The notes under the pieces were generated by a model. It did no database searches. It saw nothing but the letters and a program-made list of their open reading frames with translations, and had not been told where the DNA came from. A DNA stretch of 64,000 bases. Source: Symbiodinium natans (taxonomy: Eukaryota > Sar > Dinophyceae > Suessiales > Symbiodiniaceae). The translations under genes and the position numbers were made by a program. Below, in pieces: positions 1-10,742 of this stretch. The stretch is taken from contig CAJNDS010000158.1 of assembly GCA_905221605.1 (NCBI GenBank), forward strand, positions 722,176-786,175. The letters are read 5' to 3'. Each line of letters starts with the position of its first letter. Position 1 is the first letter of the stretch.

Positions 1-99
1 CCGCCAGTGATGGAGGCCTCTGCTCCCAAAGTCTCATCAACAGACACACGACTTAGTCAAAACTTTCCAAGAAATCAATCAACCAAGCGATCACCCCTC

Positions 100-230
100 A
101 CCAGCACCATCATCATCATCGTCGTCATCATCATCATCATCATTTTTAGTATCAGTACTATTTTATTGTCAACATTTTTTAGTATCGGTACTATTTTTAT
201 TATTCTTATCATCCTCATCGATATCCCCGC
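100..230. repeat. ATC/ATT trinucleotide-rich low-complexity tract
   Basis: Runs of CATCAT and ATTATT, with two copies of a TTTTTAGTATC-GGTACTATTTT type motif. ORFs across it encode only Ile/Met runs and are not credible genes. Confidence 0.85.
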
Positions 231-354
231 CGTGGATTTTGCCAGAGAAAGGGTGACGGCGGCGCTTTCGTAGCACATACCCAAGCGCCATCAATATATA
301 ATCATGATACTTAAAGTATATTATTTATTGCATGCATAAGCTGTCGTTTTGGAA

Positions 355-480
355 CATACATACACACACATATACATTTATATATATTTTTATGTATAAT
401 ATATATATATATATATTTATATTTATATTTATATGTATATTTATACCTATATCTATATTTATATTTATATTTGTAATTAT
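355..480. repeat. AT-rich microsatellite (TATA/TATTTA units)
   Basis: Alternating TA and TTTATA units for about 125 bases. No coding signal. Bases 481-690 contain nothing recognisable. Confidence 0.85.
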
Positions 481-692
481 CTTCTCTTTATGTTACTTAA
501 AGACTTAAAGTATACTAGTGAATGCTTAGCCTGTCATATTTTATATATCCGATTTAGGCAGCAACCCTCAATCCTCGATCCTGATCTCTGGGAGAAGGCC
601 GTGTTCCTCACTCGGCTCCCCCGGTGCCGTCCTGAGGGGTTACGGGTCTTTGTGCAGCTTCCGGTGTCCACAGCATAGGAGGCACCCCTCGA

Positions 693-789
693 AGGTTCCA
701 TGGGTAGTTCTAAGTAGGGTGATACGTAGGGTATCTCTACAACCCTACTTAGGGTACTTCTGACCCTACTTCTAGCTACCCATGAACCC
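693..789. mobile_element. Foldback (MITE-like) element, family A
   Basis: The ends are inverted copies: the left reads AGGTTCCATGGGTAG and the right reads CTACCCATGAACCCT. Inside, AAGTAGGGT on the left is mirrored by ACCCTACTT on the right, so the whole ~97 bases can fold into one imperfect hairpin. Six related copies occur in the window (4773, 5442, 21912, 22541, 31230, 39534). There is no ORF, so any movement would need enzymes from elsewhere. Confidence 0.7.
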
Positions 790-1427
790 TCAGGCAGGGC
801 TTTGGAGTTATCCAGCTTTGGGTTTAGGCTGCCTGTTGGGTTTCTTGCTTGGCATCAGGGCTGGGGGCCCAAGATTTTCTTGGGGGTCCCAATGGGTGGG
901 CAATGTGCCTCATGTCTTCAAGCCTTGGGCCTCTGTCTCTGCGTGATCCGGGTTTCCTGTGATCTTGAAATCCTGGAAGGGGTAGGGGTCCAATAGACCT
1001 GGGTTCATGACGAGCCATGGGCCGAGCGCATACTGTGCAGATCCATCCACAACTTCCAACCCTTCACCCCTAGATGCAAGGCGCTAGGCTGCTGGATTGC
1101 TAGATTCAGCATACATCAGCAGATCCCGTAGTCAGGCCTTACCAGCTGGAGTTTGTCCAAAGCGGGTGCGCCGTGCGGGTCCCGGCTGGCCGGGCTCGAC
1201 ACAGTCGTCTTTGGGGCGGCTGTCACAAGCCCCTCCCGCGGGTGGGTGACAAGAGACGGCCACTGAGCCTCAGCTGTGTTTTTCTTATATGTGAGCGCTT
1301 ACTGCAGCCCATCTTTCGCAGGGATGTGCGATAAGCAACGGCCACCACAACATCCTTCCAACCGGGAGTTGCGCACGTCGGGATGCCATAAGTTTCATTC
1401 AGCTAGAGAGACAGTGCTCGAGTAGCA
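790..1427. other. Unassigned stretch
   Basis: Unique-looking GC-balanced sequence between a foldback element and the first exon. Short open frames exist on both strands but none has a recognisable domain or convincing splice edges. Confidence 0.5.
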
Positions 1428-1472
1428 TTGCCACTCGTGACGCCATGGCGCAGAGGCGTGCTGGCGTCGGCA

Positions 1473-2072
1473 ATGCTTGCAGGTGCTTGGGTGGCGATTC
1501 TCGTGCTCGGGACATTTCTGACAAGGTCACGGCCTGAGTCCTTGCAGTGTCAGGGTGCATGGCGCCGCTTCCAGAGTCGCTTGTATCGTGCGTCAAGCGC
1601 CCCTGTCTTCTCAAACAGGGAGGTGGCTGCTGTCTTGGGAGATGTGGCACTTCTACTGGAAGAGTACAGCGAGCTAGGAGAGGACGAGGCGCGCAACGAG
1701 TGCCCTCTGGGTCAGATGGCGCTGCGCCTGGCGCAAGCCTTACCTGCAGCCCGCTTGGACGCGGTGGAGGAATTGCTGGGTCGGGACTTCCATCTTCTGC
1801 AGGCCTTCGGCTGGAATGCCCTGGTTCGATCCGGCTGGCCCGTGTTTCAGCTACTGTACCTGCTGTATCGGTGCATGCAGGATGGACAGGAATTCAGGGA
1901 AGATCCCTGCATGAACTCTGAAGGATATGCTTGGAAACTACAGCAAAGGCTGCTCCAGCGACCCAGCACCGAGGAGCTGGGCCTGATGGCAGCCAGCTGG
2001 GCCTTTCTCGCCAGCGAGGAGGCTCAGGCCTGCCATCTCGTGGCATCGGCCGCCCTGCTGGCCATCGTTTGG
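1473..2072 (+). CDS. Probable first exon of a single-pass membrane protein of unknown function
   Basis: The frame is open from before 1428 to 2201. The first ATG is at 1473. An ATG start gives MLAGAWVAILVLGTFL, a hydrophobic segment at residues 2-16 that would act as a signal anchor or uncleaved signal. It is followed by about 180 residues of helical, Leu/Glu/Ala-rich sequence (for example a VAAVLGDVALLLEEYSEL stretch) with Trp and Cys residues and no family recognised. The exon probably ends at 2072, where TTTGG is followed by GTGAGG, a good GT donor; downstream of this the frame loses coding character. The frame extends upstream of the ATG, so a further 5' exon cannot be excluded. Function unknown; confidence that this is coding is moderate. 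Confidence 0.5.
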
Positions 2073-2511
2073 GTGAGGCTCCCTGTTTACGACGTCGAAA
2101 GTGATGGTCTCATTGCTGCAGCCCACAACCAGATCCTTGGATTTTGTTTTCTTAAGTTTTCTCCTAGTTGCAACACATCGAAGCAAACCGACACCAGTTG
2201 ACATGCTCAACGAAGCCCAGCACAACCAGCACAACGACCAAGGGTGGGTGTTTGGGACCTACTGACGGCTGCTGCCGGCCACCCGCTGCCACTCGTGGTC
2301 TCGCGCCTTTCAGCCGGCTATCAGCTCCTGGTCCACCACCACGAGGCCTGGAGGGGCGAATCGATGGAAGGAGTTCAGTGAGACAAACGTTAGCACTAGC
2401 CCATGGATCGTGTAGAAACTTTTCGCGAGGTGGAGGTCTCTAAGCCGCCAGTCTCGGAGAAGGCACGGAAGTGACAGCTTTGGGGTTTCGACATCCTTCG
2501 GCAAAAAGGCC

Positions 2512-2556
2512 TTTAGGGTTTAGGGTTTAGGGTTTAGGGTTTAGGGTTTAGGGTTT
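2512..2556 (+). repeat. Interstitial telomere-like array (TTTAGGG)n
   Basis: Six near-perfect TTTAGGG units in the + orientation, about 70 bases upstream of the next probable exon, so it probably lies in an intron. Confidence 0.9.
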
Positions 2557-2623
2557 GGGTGCTAATTCGCAGATAGTTGCCCTTAGCATGGCCCCTCATG
2601 GCGTGACCACCCCGCCTTGCCAG

Positions 2624-2707
2624 GAAGTTGCCGAGGACAATCGCTGCGTGGTGCGCTTCGCGCGAACTGCATCCGGGAAGTGCAACTTCTTTGCCCCGAT
2701 ACAGCAG
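2624..2707 (+). CDS. Probable internal exon, function unknown
   Basis: The 28-codon open segment is bounded by a pyrimidine-rich acceptor (CCGCCTTGCCAG) and a donor reading CAG|GTGCCC, both in phase 0. It encodes EVAEDNRCVVRFARTASGKC followed by NFFAPIQQ. Telomere-like arrays lie on both sides (2512 and 2918), as seen around other exons here. No family recognised. It could belong to the same gene as the 1473-2072 exon but the phase relation is not proven. Confidence 0.4.
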
Positions 2708-2917
2708 GTGCCCTGCGATTGCCCGGGGCGGGTATTTGCCAGGGAAACGGGCAAGTGACCCAAGCACCAGGAGGAGGATGTATCCTTTGACTTGGGGGGC
2801 ACTCTACCTGCAGGTTAATTCTTGTGGCAACTGTCGCTCTAAGGTGAAACAGCCTGACCTCACACACAGTCCCCTTCGTGAGCCCACGTGACATTGCCAT
2901 GCTTCCTTGACCTAAGC

Positions 2918-2996
2918 CCTAAACCCTAAACCCTAAACCCTAAACCCTAAACCCTAAACCCTAAACCCTAAACCCTAAACCCTAAACCCTAAACCC
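2918..2996 (-). repeat. Interstitial telomere-like array (CCCTAAA)n
   Basis: About eleven perfect CCCTAAA units, opposite in orientation to the array at 2512. The two arrays flank the exon at 2624-2707 and would pair as an inverted repeat. Confidence 0.9.
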
Positions 2997-3103
2997 CAAT
3001 TCTAAGTGCCCATGAAACCTTGGAGAAATCCTGCAGGCACTCGAGCCATGGAGAGCACGAGGCGGTGTCTACCTCGAGGCCAGGTTTTGAAGAAGGGGAA
3101 GCG

Positions 3104-3480
3104 GTTTAGGGTTTAGGGTTTAGAGTTTAGGGGGCTTTCGAGGGTCGGAGGTAGACCAACAACACAGGCGTTTACGGTGTCAAAAGGGTTACATCTCCTG
3201 GCGGTTGGGGTTCGGGTCTGAAAGCTGTTTGTAGTGGACCGGAGCCTCCAATCCACCGGAAATCCTAAACCCTAAACCCTAAACCCTAAGTTCCCGAATT
3301 TTTGCTCAGAATCCTTTGAAACCACTGGAGAGACCCAAAACCCCGAGGACCAGGTGCGGGCTTTCCGGCCCACCACGGATCAGAAGACGGAAGCGCGCTT
3401 AGCGCATGCTCCTTGAGGTTTATGTTAAAGGGTTCAGGGCTTCGCTAAGCAAACCCTAAACCCTTAAACCCTCAATCCCC
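3104..3480. repeat. Cluster of short telomere-like arrays
   Basis: TTTAGGG units at 3104-3135, CCCTAAA units at 3264-3291 and degenerate CCCTAAACCCTTAAACCCT at 3453-3480. The unique sequence between them has no recognisable product. Confidence 0.75.
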
Positions 3481-3489
3481 TAAAGGACA

Positions 3490-4390
3490 GAAAGGGCGGA
3501 GGTTTTAAGGTTTCAGGGGTGTGCATCGCAGGCCTCGGCCTCAGTGGGCCGCTCAGATTTGGAGGGATCTAGTCGCGCATTCTTGCCAGCATGTATTATG
3601 CCAGTGTAGACCCCAAAAGGTGAGAGACAATTGCCGGGTATGCCAATCGTCCAGAGCTCGTCCAAAAGACACCAAAAGTGCGCCAAAAGCGACGGCAGAT
3701 TCGCCGTTGGTGAGCACAGACGTCCAAAGGTGATGACCGTCTCGCATCTCGCGAACCCAGAGACGGCCAGCGCGGCCACGCCCGCGACTGGGCGAGGACG
3801 TGATTTCTCGTCCAGAATGCGGGCAGGCTTCGAACAAAAATCGTGGTGCAGGCCGCGCGCGCGCGCGCGCGCCGTTTGATCTAGCACCTCTTGCCTCAAA
3901 TGTCGCTACCTCTTATTGATATTCACTGTGCGGCAAACAAAGACAGATCACTCTTCTATCTTAATTATTCCTTTTACCACTCGGCATACAGCGCAGCTGC
4001 CAAGATATTGTTCCGGCTCATCGGAGAAGACCTGATACAGGCAACGCACCGTGCTTTTTTTTTTTTTTTCCGGGGTGGATTTGCGGGTCTTTTGCGCGTA
4101 ACTCGGGCTCTCCTGTTCGTGGTGGCCATTGTCTATAAGATAGGTCCATGTTCAGTCGCATGATGTCGCATGTCGATTGCTGTCGTTTTGCCACGAAGCT
4201 TGAAGCACAGCTCAAGGCGCGTGCTGGAAGTGACGCAAGCCGCATCGCCGCATCGGGCCATAGAATGTGACAGCATGTTTTACTTCTCAATGAAAAGTCA
4301 CACCCCACCCCACCCTCTACGAGCCCCCAAATCCTAAAGCACTCCATCGACAAATCGGGGCTGAAAGAGCCAAAGTGCCGGAGCCATGCA
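3490..4390. other. Unassigned stretch with CG and T runs
   Basis: Contains a (GC)n run near 3855-3872 and a T run near 4054-4068. Overlapping open frames on both strands (up to 156 codons on the minus strand) show no domain and no consistent splice edges. A gene here is possible but unsupported. Confidence 0.4.
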
Positions 4391-4426
4391 GCTGCCTGAG
4401 TTCGCTGTTCCTCCCTGTCCGGGGCC

Positions 4427-4540
4427 TTGGCTGCCCAGCACCTTGGCAGAACGCTAAAACAGACCTTCAAGAGCGGCTGGAAGGCCAATGGTAACTGGTC
4501 CGAGAAGACGTGGAGCGCAATTCAGGCAAATTCGAGGAAG
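4427..4540 (+). CDS. Probable exon, function unknown
   Basis: Encodes AAQHLGRTLKQTFKSGWKAN and then GNWSEKTWSAIQANSRK, basic and helical, ending at AAG|GTGGGG, a credible GT donor. The frame is open further upstream to about 4400; the acceptor may be CTGAG near 4399 or CCCAG near 4438. The next bases lose coding character and become G-rich. No family recognised. Confidence 0.4.
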
Positions 4541-4772
4541 GTGGGGAGGGGAGGGTGGTCAAATAAAGTGAAAATGGCCACGCACACTCAGAGGGGATGC
4601 ACATGGGGGCTGAGCAAAGGGAACGGCCCAGCAAGAGTGAGTGTGAAACCTGAAGCTTGATCAAACCACCCACGCATGGTGCTAGCGTTGAGTGTGCGCA
4701 AGAGTCCCTCAGACGGCTGGCCTAAACCCCTGAACCGCCCATGTAAAACCCGTGGACTCCGAAGCCCTATTT

Positions 4773-4879
4773 GAGGGCTCATGGGTAGCGATATATAGGG
4801 CTAAACGTAGGGTAACTATACTTGAAACCTTACTTATAGGGTACTTATACTCCTACCTTATAACAACCCAGGAACCTCC
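4773..4879. mobile_element. Foldback element, family A
   Basis: Left end GAGGGCTCATGGGTAG, right end AACCCAGGAACCTCC, with internal GTAGGGTAACTATA mirrored by TAGGGTACTTATA. A diverged copy of the element at 693. Confidence 0.55.
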
Positions 4880-5228
4880 AAAGCTGAGGCCCGGCGACCA
4901 GCAGCTGCAGCAGGCGCAAGGGGACTTGGCGGACTCCTGCTCTGCCCTTGGCTGCGGTGGCCGCAGGCTCTTTTGGCTCTCTTGGGGTAGACTGTTGAAG
5001 CCGGACTTTGGGTTTCTTGTCGCCGTACTGAAAACGACCTTAAACTTCGAGCATTCATTGTATAGGGATGATTAGGGCTTCAGGGTTGAAGCCCGTTTTC
5101 GGCACTGGAGGGGGTTTGGGCCTTCAGGTTTGCAAGCTTCTCAGGGCTTCATGAGGCAACTCCCCCACAAACCCCAAGTCGAGACCAGCCAAACATCCGC
5201 AAGGCGGGTCAAAGAAGAACACGCACCG
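4880..5228. other. Unassigned stretch
   Basis: Open frames on both strands (64-100 codons) but no domain, and no splice pair that I can defend. Confidence 0.4.
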
Positions 5229-5273
5229 GTTTAGGGTTTAGGGTTTGGGGTCTAGGGTTTAGGGTTTAGGGGA
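5229..5273 (+). repeat. Short telomere-like array
   Basis: Imperfect TTTAGGG units with variants TTTGGGG and TCTAGGG. Confidence 0.8.
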
Positions 5274-5441
5274 CGAGGATTTCGGTTTCATGGCTAGTTC
5301 TGGGTTGGGTGACAAGTTTCTCGTACCCTATCCACTGTCATAACCATTGTATAGCCTGCTGGAACACCACTGTTAATTACTGGCTGGTTCTTAAAAAGAG
5401 ATAGCCTATATCCCCCTTTAAGGGGTTAAGAATCAGGACCT

Positions 5442-5549
5442 GGAGGTTCATGGGTAGTTATAGGTGGGGTTGTAAGTAGGGCAACTATAGCTGCAACTGG
5501 CTATAGCCTGACTTCGGGTACTTATAACCCTACTTAAAACTACCCATGC
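5442..5549. mobile_element. Foldback element, family A, joined to a telomere-like array
   Basis: Starts GGAGGTTCATGGGTAG and ends AACTACCCATG. The right end runs directly into CCCTAAACCCTAAGCCC at 5549, so the element is fused to the adjacent array without spacer. Confidence 0.7.
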
Positions 5550-5606
5550 CCTAAACCCTAAGCCCTAAGCCCTAAGCCCTAAGCCCTAAGCCCTAAAACC
5601 TAAACC
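5549..5606 (-). repeat. Telomere-variant array (CCCTAAG)n
   Basis: Five consecutive CCCTAAG units inside CCCTAAA units, a homogenised one-base variant. A similar variant array in the other orientation is at 27017. Confidence 0.85.
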
Positions 5607-5704
5607 CGTCTCTTGGCTTCCGCGAAGGCCTAGCGCACCTGAGACTTCGGGGCGCGGCACGGGCGGACCAAGCCAAGCAGGCCTGATCTGGGCTGCTACC
5701 TCGG

Positions 5705-5838
5705 TTTGAGGGTTTAGGATTCAGGGTTTAGGGTTTATATGGTATAAGGTTTAGGGTTATAAGGTATAGGGTTTATAAGGTTTGGGGTTTAGGGTTTACA
5801 ACAGGGTTTAGGATTTAGGGTCTAGGGTTCAGGGGGAT
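5705..5838 (+). repeat. Degenerate telomere-like array
   Basis: Repeated TTTAGGG/TATAAGG/TTTAGGA variants over about 130 bases. Confidence 0.8.
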
Positions 5839-6240
5839 CCTAATCCAAAGCTCTTTCAACCTGAATCTCTGCATGTCCCTGTCTCTTTGTGTTTGCCTAT
5901 CTTTAAATTCCATCGCGAAACCCCCCAAAGCCACCTTCGAGACTTTTCCTGCCTGGTGAGGTTCCTCGACCTTCGCTTGCACAGGCCGTACCTTGATCGA
6001 GCTTTGGGGCTTCCTTTTTTTGGGGCTGTTTAGGGATGCCAGGTTTTGGTGCGTTTGAAGGCTCGCTGAAGGTTTTGCCGTGTCCTGCCCATGACGCCAG
6101 AAAGCCCGAACCGAAGCAGCCCAAACCGAAGCCTTTCATGGCTTGCAGTTTCCTTCGTCCGCACCTCAGCGAGCTCCAGGTCGTTGAGGCAAGCAGAAGA
6201 GGTTTTGACATGTTCAGGGGTTCGGGGTGCCCGGAGCAGT

Positions 6241-6595
6241 GTGGAGTCTGGGCCCCATAAAGAATCGTTAGCCAAGGACAGCCAACGACTCAATGCCCAT
6301 CTGCTCCAGCTGAGCTCTCCAGAATTGCGTGAGATCCTGAAGCAAATCGGGGAGAAGGGCCCGAAGAGCCTCTCCAGAGCGCAGCTTATCACAAGGCCGG
6401 GGCTCGTTTGGTTCTTCGCTGCCTCAAACCTGGCCCGTTTTCTCACTCAAGCTCCATGGCACAAGGCTGACGAAGCCAGCTGTCATCAAGAAGACTAAAG
6501 CCTGGGTTTTGCCAGACGAGGATGCGATTCCCGCCATCAGCTGTTCGATCCGCAATGAGATCTGCCCCCTACCGCTAAAGCCAGTCGCAGTATGA
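6241..6595 (+). CDS. Two-exon C-terminal part of a SAP-like protein
   Basis: Exon 1 (about 6241-6395) encodes a helical segment, LNAHLLQLSSPELREILKQI followed by GEKGPKSLSRAQLITR. Its pattern L..LSS.ELREIL...GEKGP....AQLI resembles a SAP or similar helix-extended loop-helix DNA-binding motif. Exon 2 (6466-6595) encodes a basic then proline-rich tail (KPAVIKKTKAWVLPDEDA) and ends in TGA at 6593-6595. The intron 6396-6465 (70 bases) would use a GC donor (CACAAG|GC) and AG acceptor (CACAAG|GC). The codon split across it (AG+G, Arg) keeps frame exactly. The 5' part of the gene is not identified. The SAP assignment is an inference from spacing; the exon pairing is better supported. Confidence 0.45.
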
Positions 6596-6599
6596 CATA

Positions 6600-7104
6600 T
6601 GCAGCAGTCCCTCAAAGTTCCTGGTAGTGGCAAGTTTCTGTTGCAAAGTGCGCGGCGAAGACGGGCAGCCATGCAGAAAAGCATCTTTTGTAACATAGCG
6701 GCACAGATAAGGTGCCTGGATTCTGGATGTTACCGATGCTAGCTTCTGTGCCTTAAGCATCTAAAGTAGTGCCCCAGCAGCCCGCGGCGCCTTGTTAAGG
6801 CCATGTAGGCCTCATGAGCATCTGAGGTGCGGAGACACTGAGGGAGCTCGAGTTCCACCTGGACTCTTGGCTATCAATGTTCTCGCTTCCTGAGTCAAAT
6901 GCATCCGGTATCTCGAAATGTCTGCAGACAGACCATGGACAGACTGCTTCGGAGAGGCCGCAAAGTGACAAAGTCCGGGACCCGCGGGGCCGGGGTTTCT
7001 GGAGAGAGGCTGCGCACTGCAGGCCCCCCAAAAACATCGAAGAGCAGGCACATATTGTTCGGGTTGGGACATGACTCCCTCAGCGCACGCCACCACGACT
7101 GCCC
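6600..7104. other. Unassigned stretch
   Basis: Overlapping ORFs on both strands with no recognisable domain. Confidence 0.4.
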
Positions 7105-7162
7105 CCAGTAGGGGGTAGGGGTAGGGGTAGGGGTAGGGGTAGAGGGGTCGGGGTCGGGGTCA

Positions 7163-7198
<36 letters not shown>

Positions 7199-7200
7199 TC
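7105..7200 (+). repeat. Hexanucleotide minisatellite GGGGTA then GGGGTC
   Basis: Several GGGGTA units followed by about nine GGGGTC units. The array switches unit type once, as if two variants were amplified separately. The minus strand frame reads (Asp-Pro)n, which is a repeat artefact. Confidence 0.9.
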
Positions 7201-9080
7201 AACAGGAGTAGGAGCAGCGCAGCTGAAGCAGTAGTCGCAGAGGTAGACGTACAGTAGTAGTCTGTTTGAGCTTAGGGTTCCTGAAGTCTTACCTGAAGTC
7301 TTGAAGTAGCAATATGTAATGCCTTTGCGGGGTGCCTCTGACGCGCCCAAGGAGACGGTGGCCGCCCAAAACCTGCCCAAGGGAGCCGGCCATGGCCGAT
7401 CCCAGCAGGAATACCTGGGAGGGGAATGAGGTTTAGGAGCAGCATTCCGATGCTTGTGGGCTCTGAGGAACGTGTCCAGTTACGGCGATGTGTCTAGAGT
7501 TGTGCAACAACGGCATGAGGACATGTAGGATGTGTCCGAACCCTGGTACACTAAACTCCACGATGTACATCACCTTTGTATGGTCCTTGCGTGCAAGTTA
7601 TCTTGTGGATGAGTGTGATCCCATGCCGCGTCCCATGAAGATCGAACCCTTACCCCAGAATTCTGAATTCAAGCCTAGGCTCTGCTATGTCAGGAATGAT
7701 TTGTAATCTGTACTTGAGAGAATCCCCCAAGCTTCTCAGAGGCGGAGGTGGCGGCGCAGACGGCGAGAGCAAGCGACACGGAGCAGGAACCACTTCAGTT
7801 ACTTGGCTCAGAGCTCTGTCAGCTTTCCCTCTCCGTCCTTAGCCCTCTTGAAAGTTTTCTTTCAAACCATGTGGTATCTAAGGATCTGTGAAGTGCGCGT
7901 GCCTTTGTTGAAGAAGGCGGCACCCTGAGCCTTGTGTGGAACAGATGGTCGTCTCTTTCAATCCTAGTCCCTTTTTGGGTACCTTACGGAAAACGCGCCC
8001 ATTATAACGGAGGCTCCAAAATGGGCCTATGGCAGCCCTTGCTGTGACACTTTTGAGCTCGCGTGCTTCCGTCCTGGGTTCTCTCTGGTCTTGTCACTGT
8101 CTGAATCCTCGTCCGCATCACGTTTTGGGGGTCTGATCTTCGCAGGGACTCTCTCGTACGCTTACTCTCTTTGGTTCTTTTCCTCTCTTTGGTTCTTTTC
8201 CTCTCTACCAGTAGTTTGCACACTGCTGCGACTGTGGCAGCATTTCTGCGACGTGAGGAAAGCATGAGCCCACTCCGTCTAGATGGCTTGCAAGTTCATT
8301 TCTCCTTAGGGTCGAGGGCTTGGGTCCATGACCAGCATACCAAGGGTTTTAGGGTTTTAGGGTGTAGGGTTTTAGGGTGTAGGATTTATTGTGTAGGGTT
8401 TAGGGTTTATTGGATTTTGGGCTTAGGGAAACTAAAGCCGCCAGCTCGCAGGCGAAACGGCGTGGCTTGAAGTCGCTCAAGGCCGGACTTGGACCGACTG
8501 CCAAGCAATGCCTGGTGAAATTTCAGCCTGGTCAAGCCCGAAACCCTGGAATCCAGCTCCACAGCCCTGTAAGCCCGGAAGCTTGAACTGTAAGCCGAGG
8601 AGCTCTAAACTAACACCAGAAGAGTAAGAGAAAGATTGTTAAGAGTAGTGAAAAACGAGTAGGTAAACATGGTACTGCCTCCTTGCCTGTTGTTGGAGGA
8701 GGGCGACGCCATGTCGGGCACTGTCGTGGAAGCACCTTGGGCGGCTACAGTGCTGGGGTTCAGTGTCTAGGAGTTATATTGAATAAGGTGTAGGGCTGAA
8801 CAGATTTAGGGTGTCAAGAGTTCGGGATCTTAGGTTGAGGGGCTCTCGCTTGAGGCGTTGAGTAGTCAGTATTGGTCACCTGGCAGAGTCACAGCAGGCC
8901 GGATGCAAAAGCTTGAGAGGTTTTGAGATGGGGAAGGATAGGGATGTAAGCTCGGATGAAGCTCGGCTTGGTGTAGGGCAGTGCCTAAGCCGCGGTCATT
9001 CCTGCTCCGAACCTAAGCCTGTTGGGAAACGGGGATGCCCATCGCCTCTTCAGTCCCCCGTGTCCACCTTACCTGATCCC
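7201..9080. other. Mostly unassigned, with one degenerate telomere-like array
   Basis: Telomere-like units with TTTTAGGGTGTAGGG variants at about 8340-8425. Elsewhere only short ORFs; none carries a domain I recognise. Confidence 0.5.
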
Positions 9081-9088
9081 GGAAATCG

Positions 9089-9298
9089 ATGATCCCCGTT
9101 GTCACACCCTTGCTTGCAGTTCCCTATGTTGGATTTTGCCTCCATTTTCTAGTGGCGAAACCTCGAAGCAAGTTGGACATGGGAAAACTGGGGTCAGACT
9201 CAGAGCCTCTCAACCATCCAGAAATGGAGGCAAACCTGGAAGTTGGATGGGCGGAGGCAGAGACAGAAACATGGAGTGAGACAACCATGGAAGCCTGA
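9089..9298 (+). CDS. Small ORF with a hydrophobic N terminus and acidic tail
   Basis: A 69-residue ORF from ATG at 9089. Residues 3-22 (PVVTPLLAVPYVGFCLHFLV) are hydrophobic enough for one membrane helix; the C-terminal half is Glu-rich (EANLEVGWAEAETETWSETT). It could be a complete small membrane protein or an exon. No homologue recognised and chance cannot be excluded. Confidence 0.3.
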   Translation: MIPVVTPLLAVPYVGFCLHFLVAKPRSKLDMGKLGSDSEPLNHPEMEANLEVGWAEAETETWSETTMEA

Positions 9299-9668
9299 AT
9301 ACAGGGCAAGCACAAGAGGGTAAGATGCATACCAATTGTAACGGAGAACTTGGCATCCTGAGAACACAAGCCTGGAGATCTATGCTGCGCGAGCCTACGC
9401 ATCATGCGATTTGTCTTTGTGAGAATCCATGCTCCTGAGAGCGCCCTTCATCCCGAGCAGCAGCTCAGGATTGGTTTCTCATCCCCCGCATAACTGCACT
9501 CTTAGCTTTGTAAAGCATCCAAAGCCTCCTGGCCCTATGGGCGATTGCAGCACCAGCAGGGTGTCAGCATGGGCATGGTTCTCCCTAAAGCTGCGACATC
9601 GGAGCTTGTATTCTTGCCTGGCTCACTGAGCGTGAAAGTCGAGAGTCTAGAACTCAACACAGCCTCAG

Positions 9669-9778
9669 GTCTCGTTGGGTGACGGACTGCGAGTGGACAT
9701 TGGCGCAGAGGTGGATGCGCTTTTGCCCATCGCCCTCGAGGCCACAGTGGCCACAGTGGATCGTACAATCACGAAAAT
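9669..9778 (+). CDS. Probable internal exon, function unknown
   Basis: Bounded by acceptor CCTCAG|GTCTCG and donor AAAAT|GTACGT. Encodes VSLGDGLRVDIGAEVDALLP then IALEATVATVDRTITK in phase 0, with a balanced residue composition typical of a folded domain. The pattern GLRVDIGAEVDALLPI faintly resembles S1-type RNA-binding repeats, but this is too short to assign. Confidence 0.45.
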
Positions 9779-10126
9779 GTACGTAACAGTGTTACTAGTA
9801 ACGGTAGTAGATAGTCACGTCAACTGGGTTCGTGGGTTGTCGACTAGGGCTGTTGTTGGTGTCTTGAAGCCCATCACCAGCCGCTGTGCCTCCCACTCTG
9901 CCGCTAGGAAAGAGAGGTCGCAAAACAAGTTTCGGCAAAGTACCCGCTTGGAACAAAGATCTCCGTGCAGATTGAGGCTGGGCCGTGTGTGCATTCTGCG
10001 CGAGATAAGCATCCTACCATCACCAGACCCTGCAAAGCCCCAACACATCCCCTGAACCCTCAAAGGAGCGTGACACAGACAGGTCTTGCGTGACCAAGTA
10101 GTCAGATGCCAGAGCTGCGGAATTCG

Positions 10127-10208
10127 GTTCCCTAAACCCTCAACCCTTAACCCTCAACCCTCAACCCTCAACCCTAAACCCTAAACCCTAAACCCTAAAC
10201 CCTAAACT
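10127..10208 (-). repeat. Telomere-like array with CCCTCAA variants
   Basis: CCCTAAA and CCCTCAA units, about eleven in total. Confidence 0.9.
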
Positions 10209-10576
10209 AACATCTTTATACCGGGCCACCAGAGTTTCTGAAATCTTCAGCAAGTGAATGTCCTATATCCCCCTTGGGAATTAATTGTTTCTGTTTGTTG
10301 ATATAAAGCCCAAGAGGATGTTAGAAAATACTATTTTTATTGAGGTTCGGTTCTAAGGGGACTAGAGTATCGGGATCCCTGCTGAACTGATTCATTCATC
10401 CAGCTATGCGTGTACCAAAAACTAGGACCCAGAGCAGGCCCTTATTTCCTTTTTCTAGGGTTTTTGTGTTCCCTCATAGTCCCCTTAAAACCAAAAAGGG
10501 TACCCCTGTAGCCTTTATTCCTCTGTCTAGAAAAATCAGTGCAGTGGGGAGGCTGCTGTTTCAAAAGCAATGCCAG

Positions 10577-10662
10577 CATGGCTGCAGGACGTCTCCGAAG
10601 ATCCGGCCCGAAGATTCCCCGTGATTGCAAGCTTCAGCAAGACACCCGCGCAGCAGCCTCAG
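10577..10662 (+). CDS. Probable internal exon, function unknown
   Basis: Acceptor TGCCAG and donor CTCAG|GTTGAG enclose WLQDVSEDPARRFPVIASFS plus KTPAQQPQ. Only 18 bases after the donor a TTTAGGG array (10680-10742) begins, so the downstream intron is telomere-repeat filled from its start. Confidence 0.45.
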
Positions 10663-10679
10663 GTTGAGAGCTGGCCTAT

Positions 10680-10742
10680 ATAGGGTTTAGGGTTTAGGAT
10701 TTAGGGTTTAGGGTTTAGGGGGTTCCGGGTTTAGGGTTTAAA
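10680..10742 (+). repeat. Telomere-like array
   Basis: TTTAGGG units with one interruption (TTAGGGGGTTCCGG). Confidence 0.9.
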
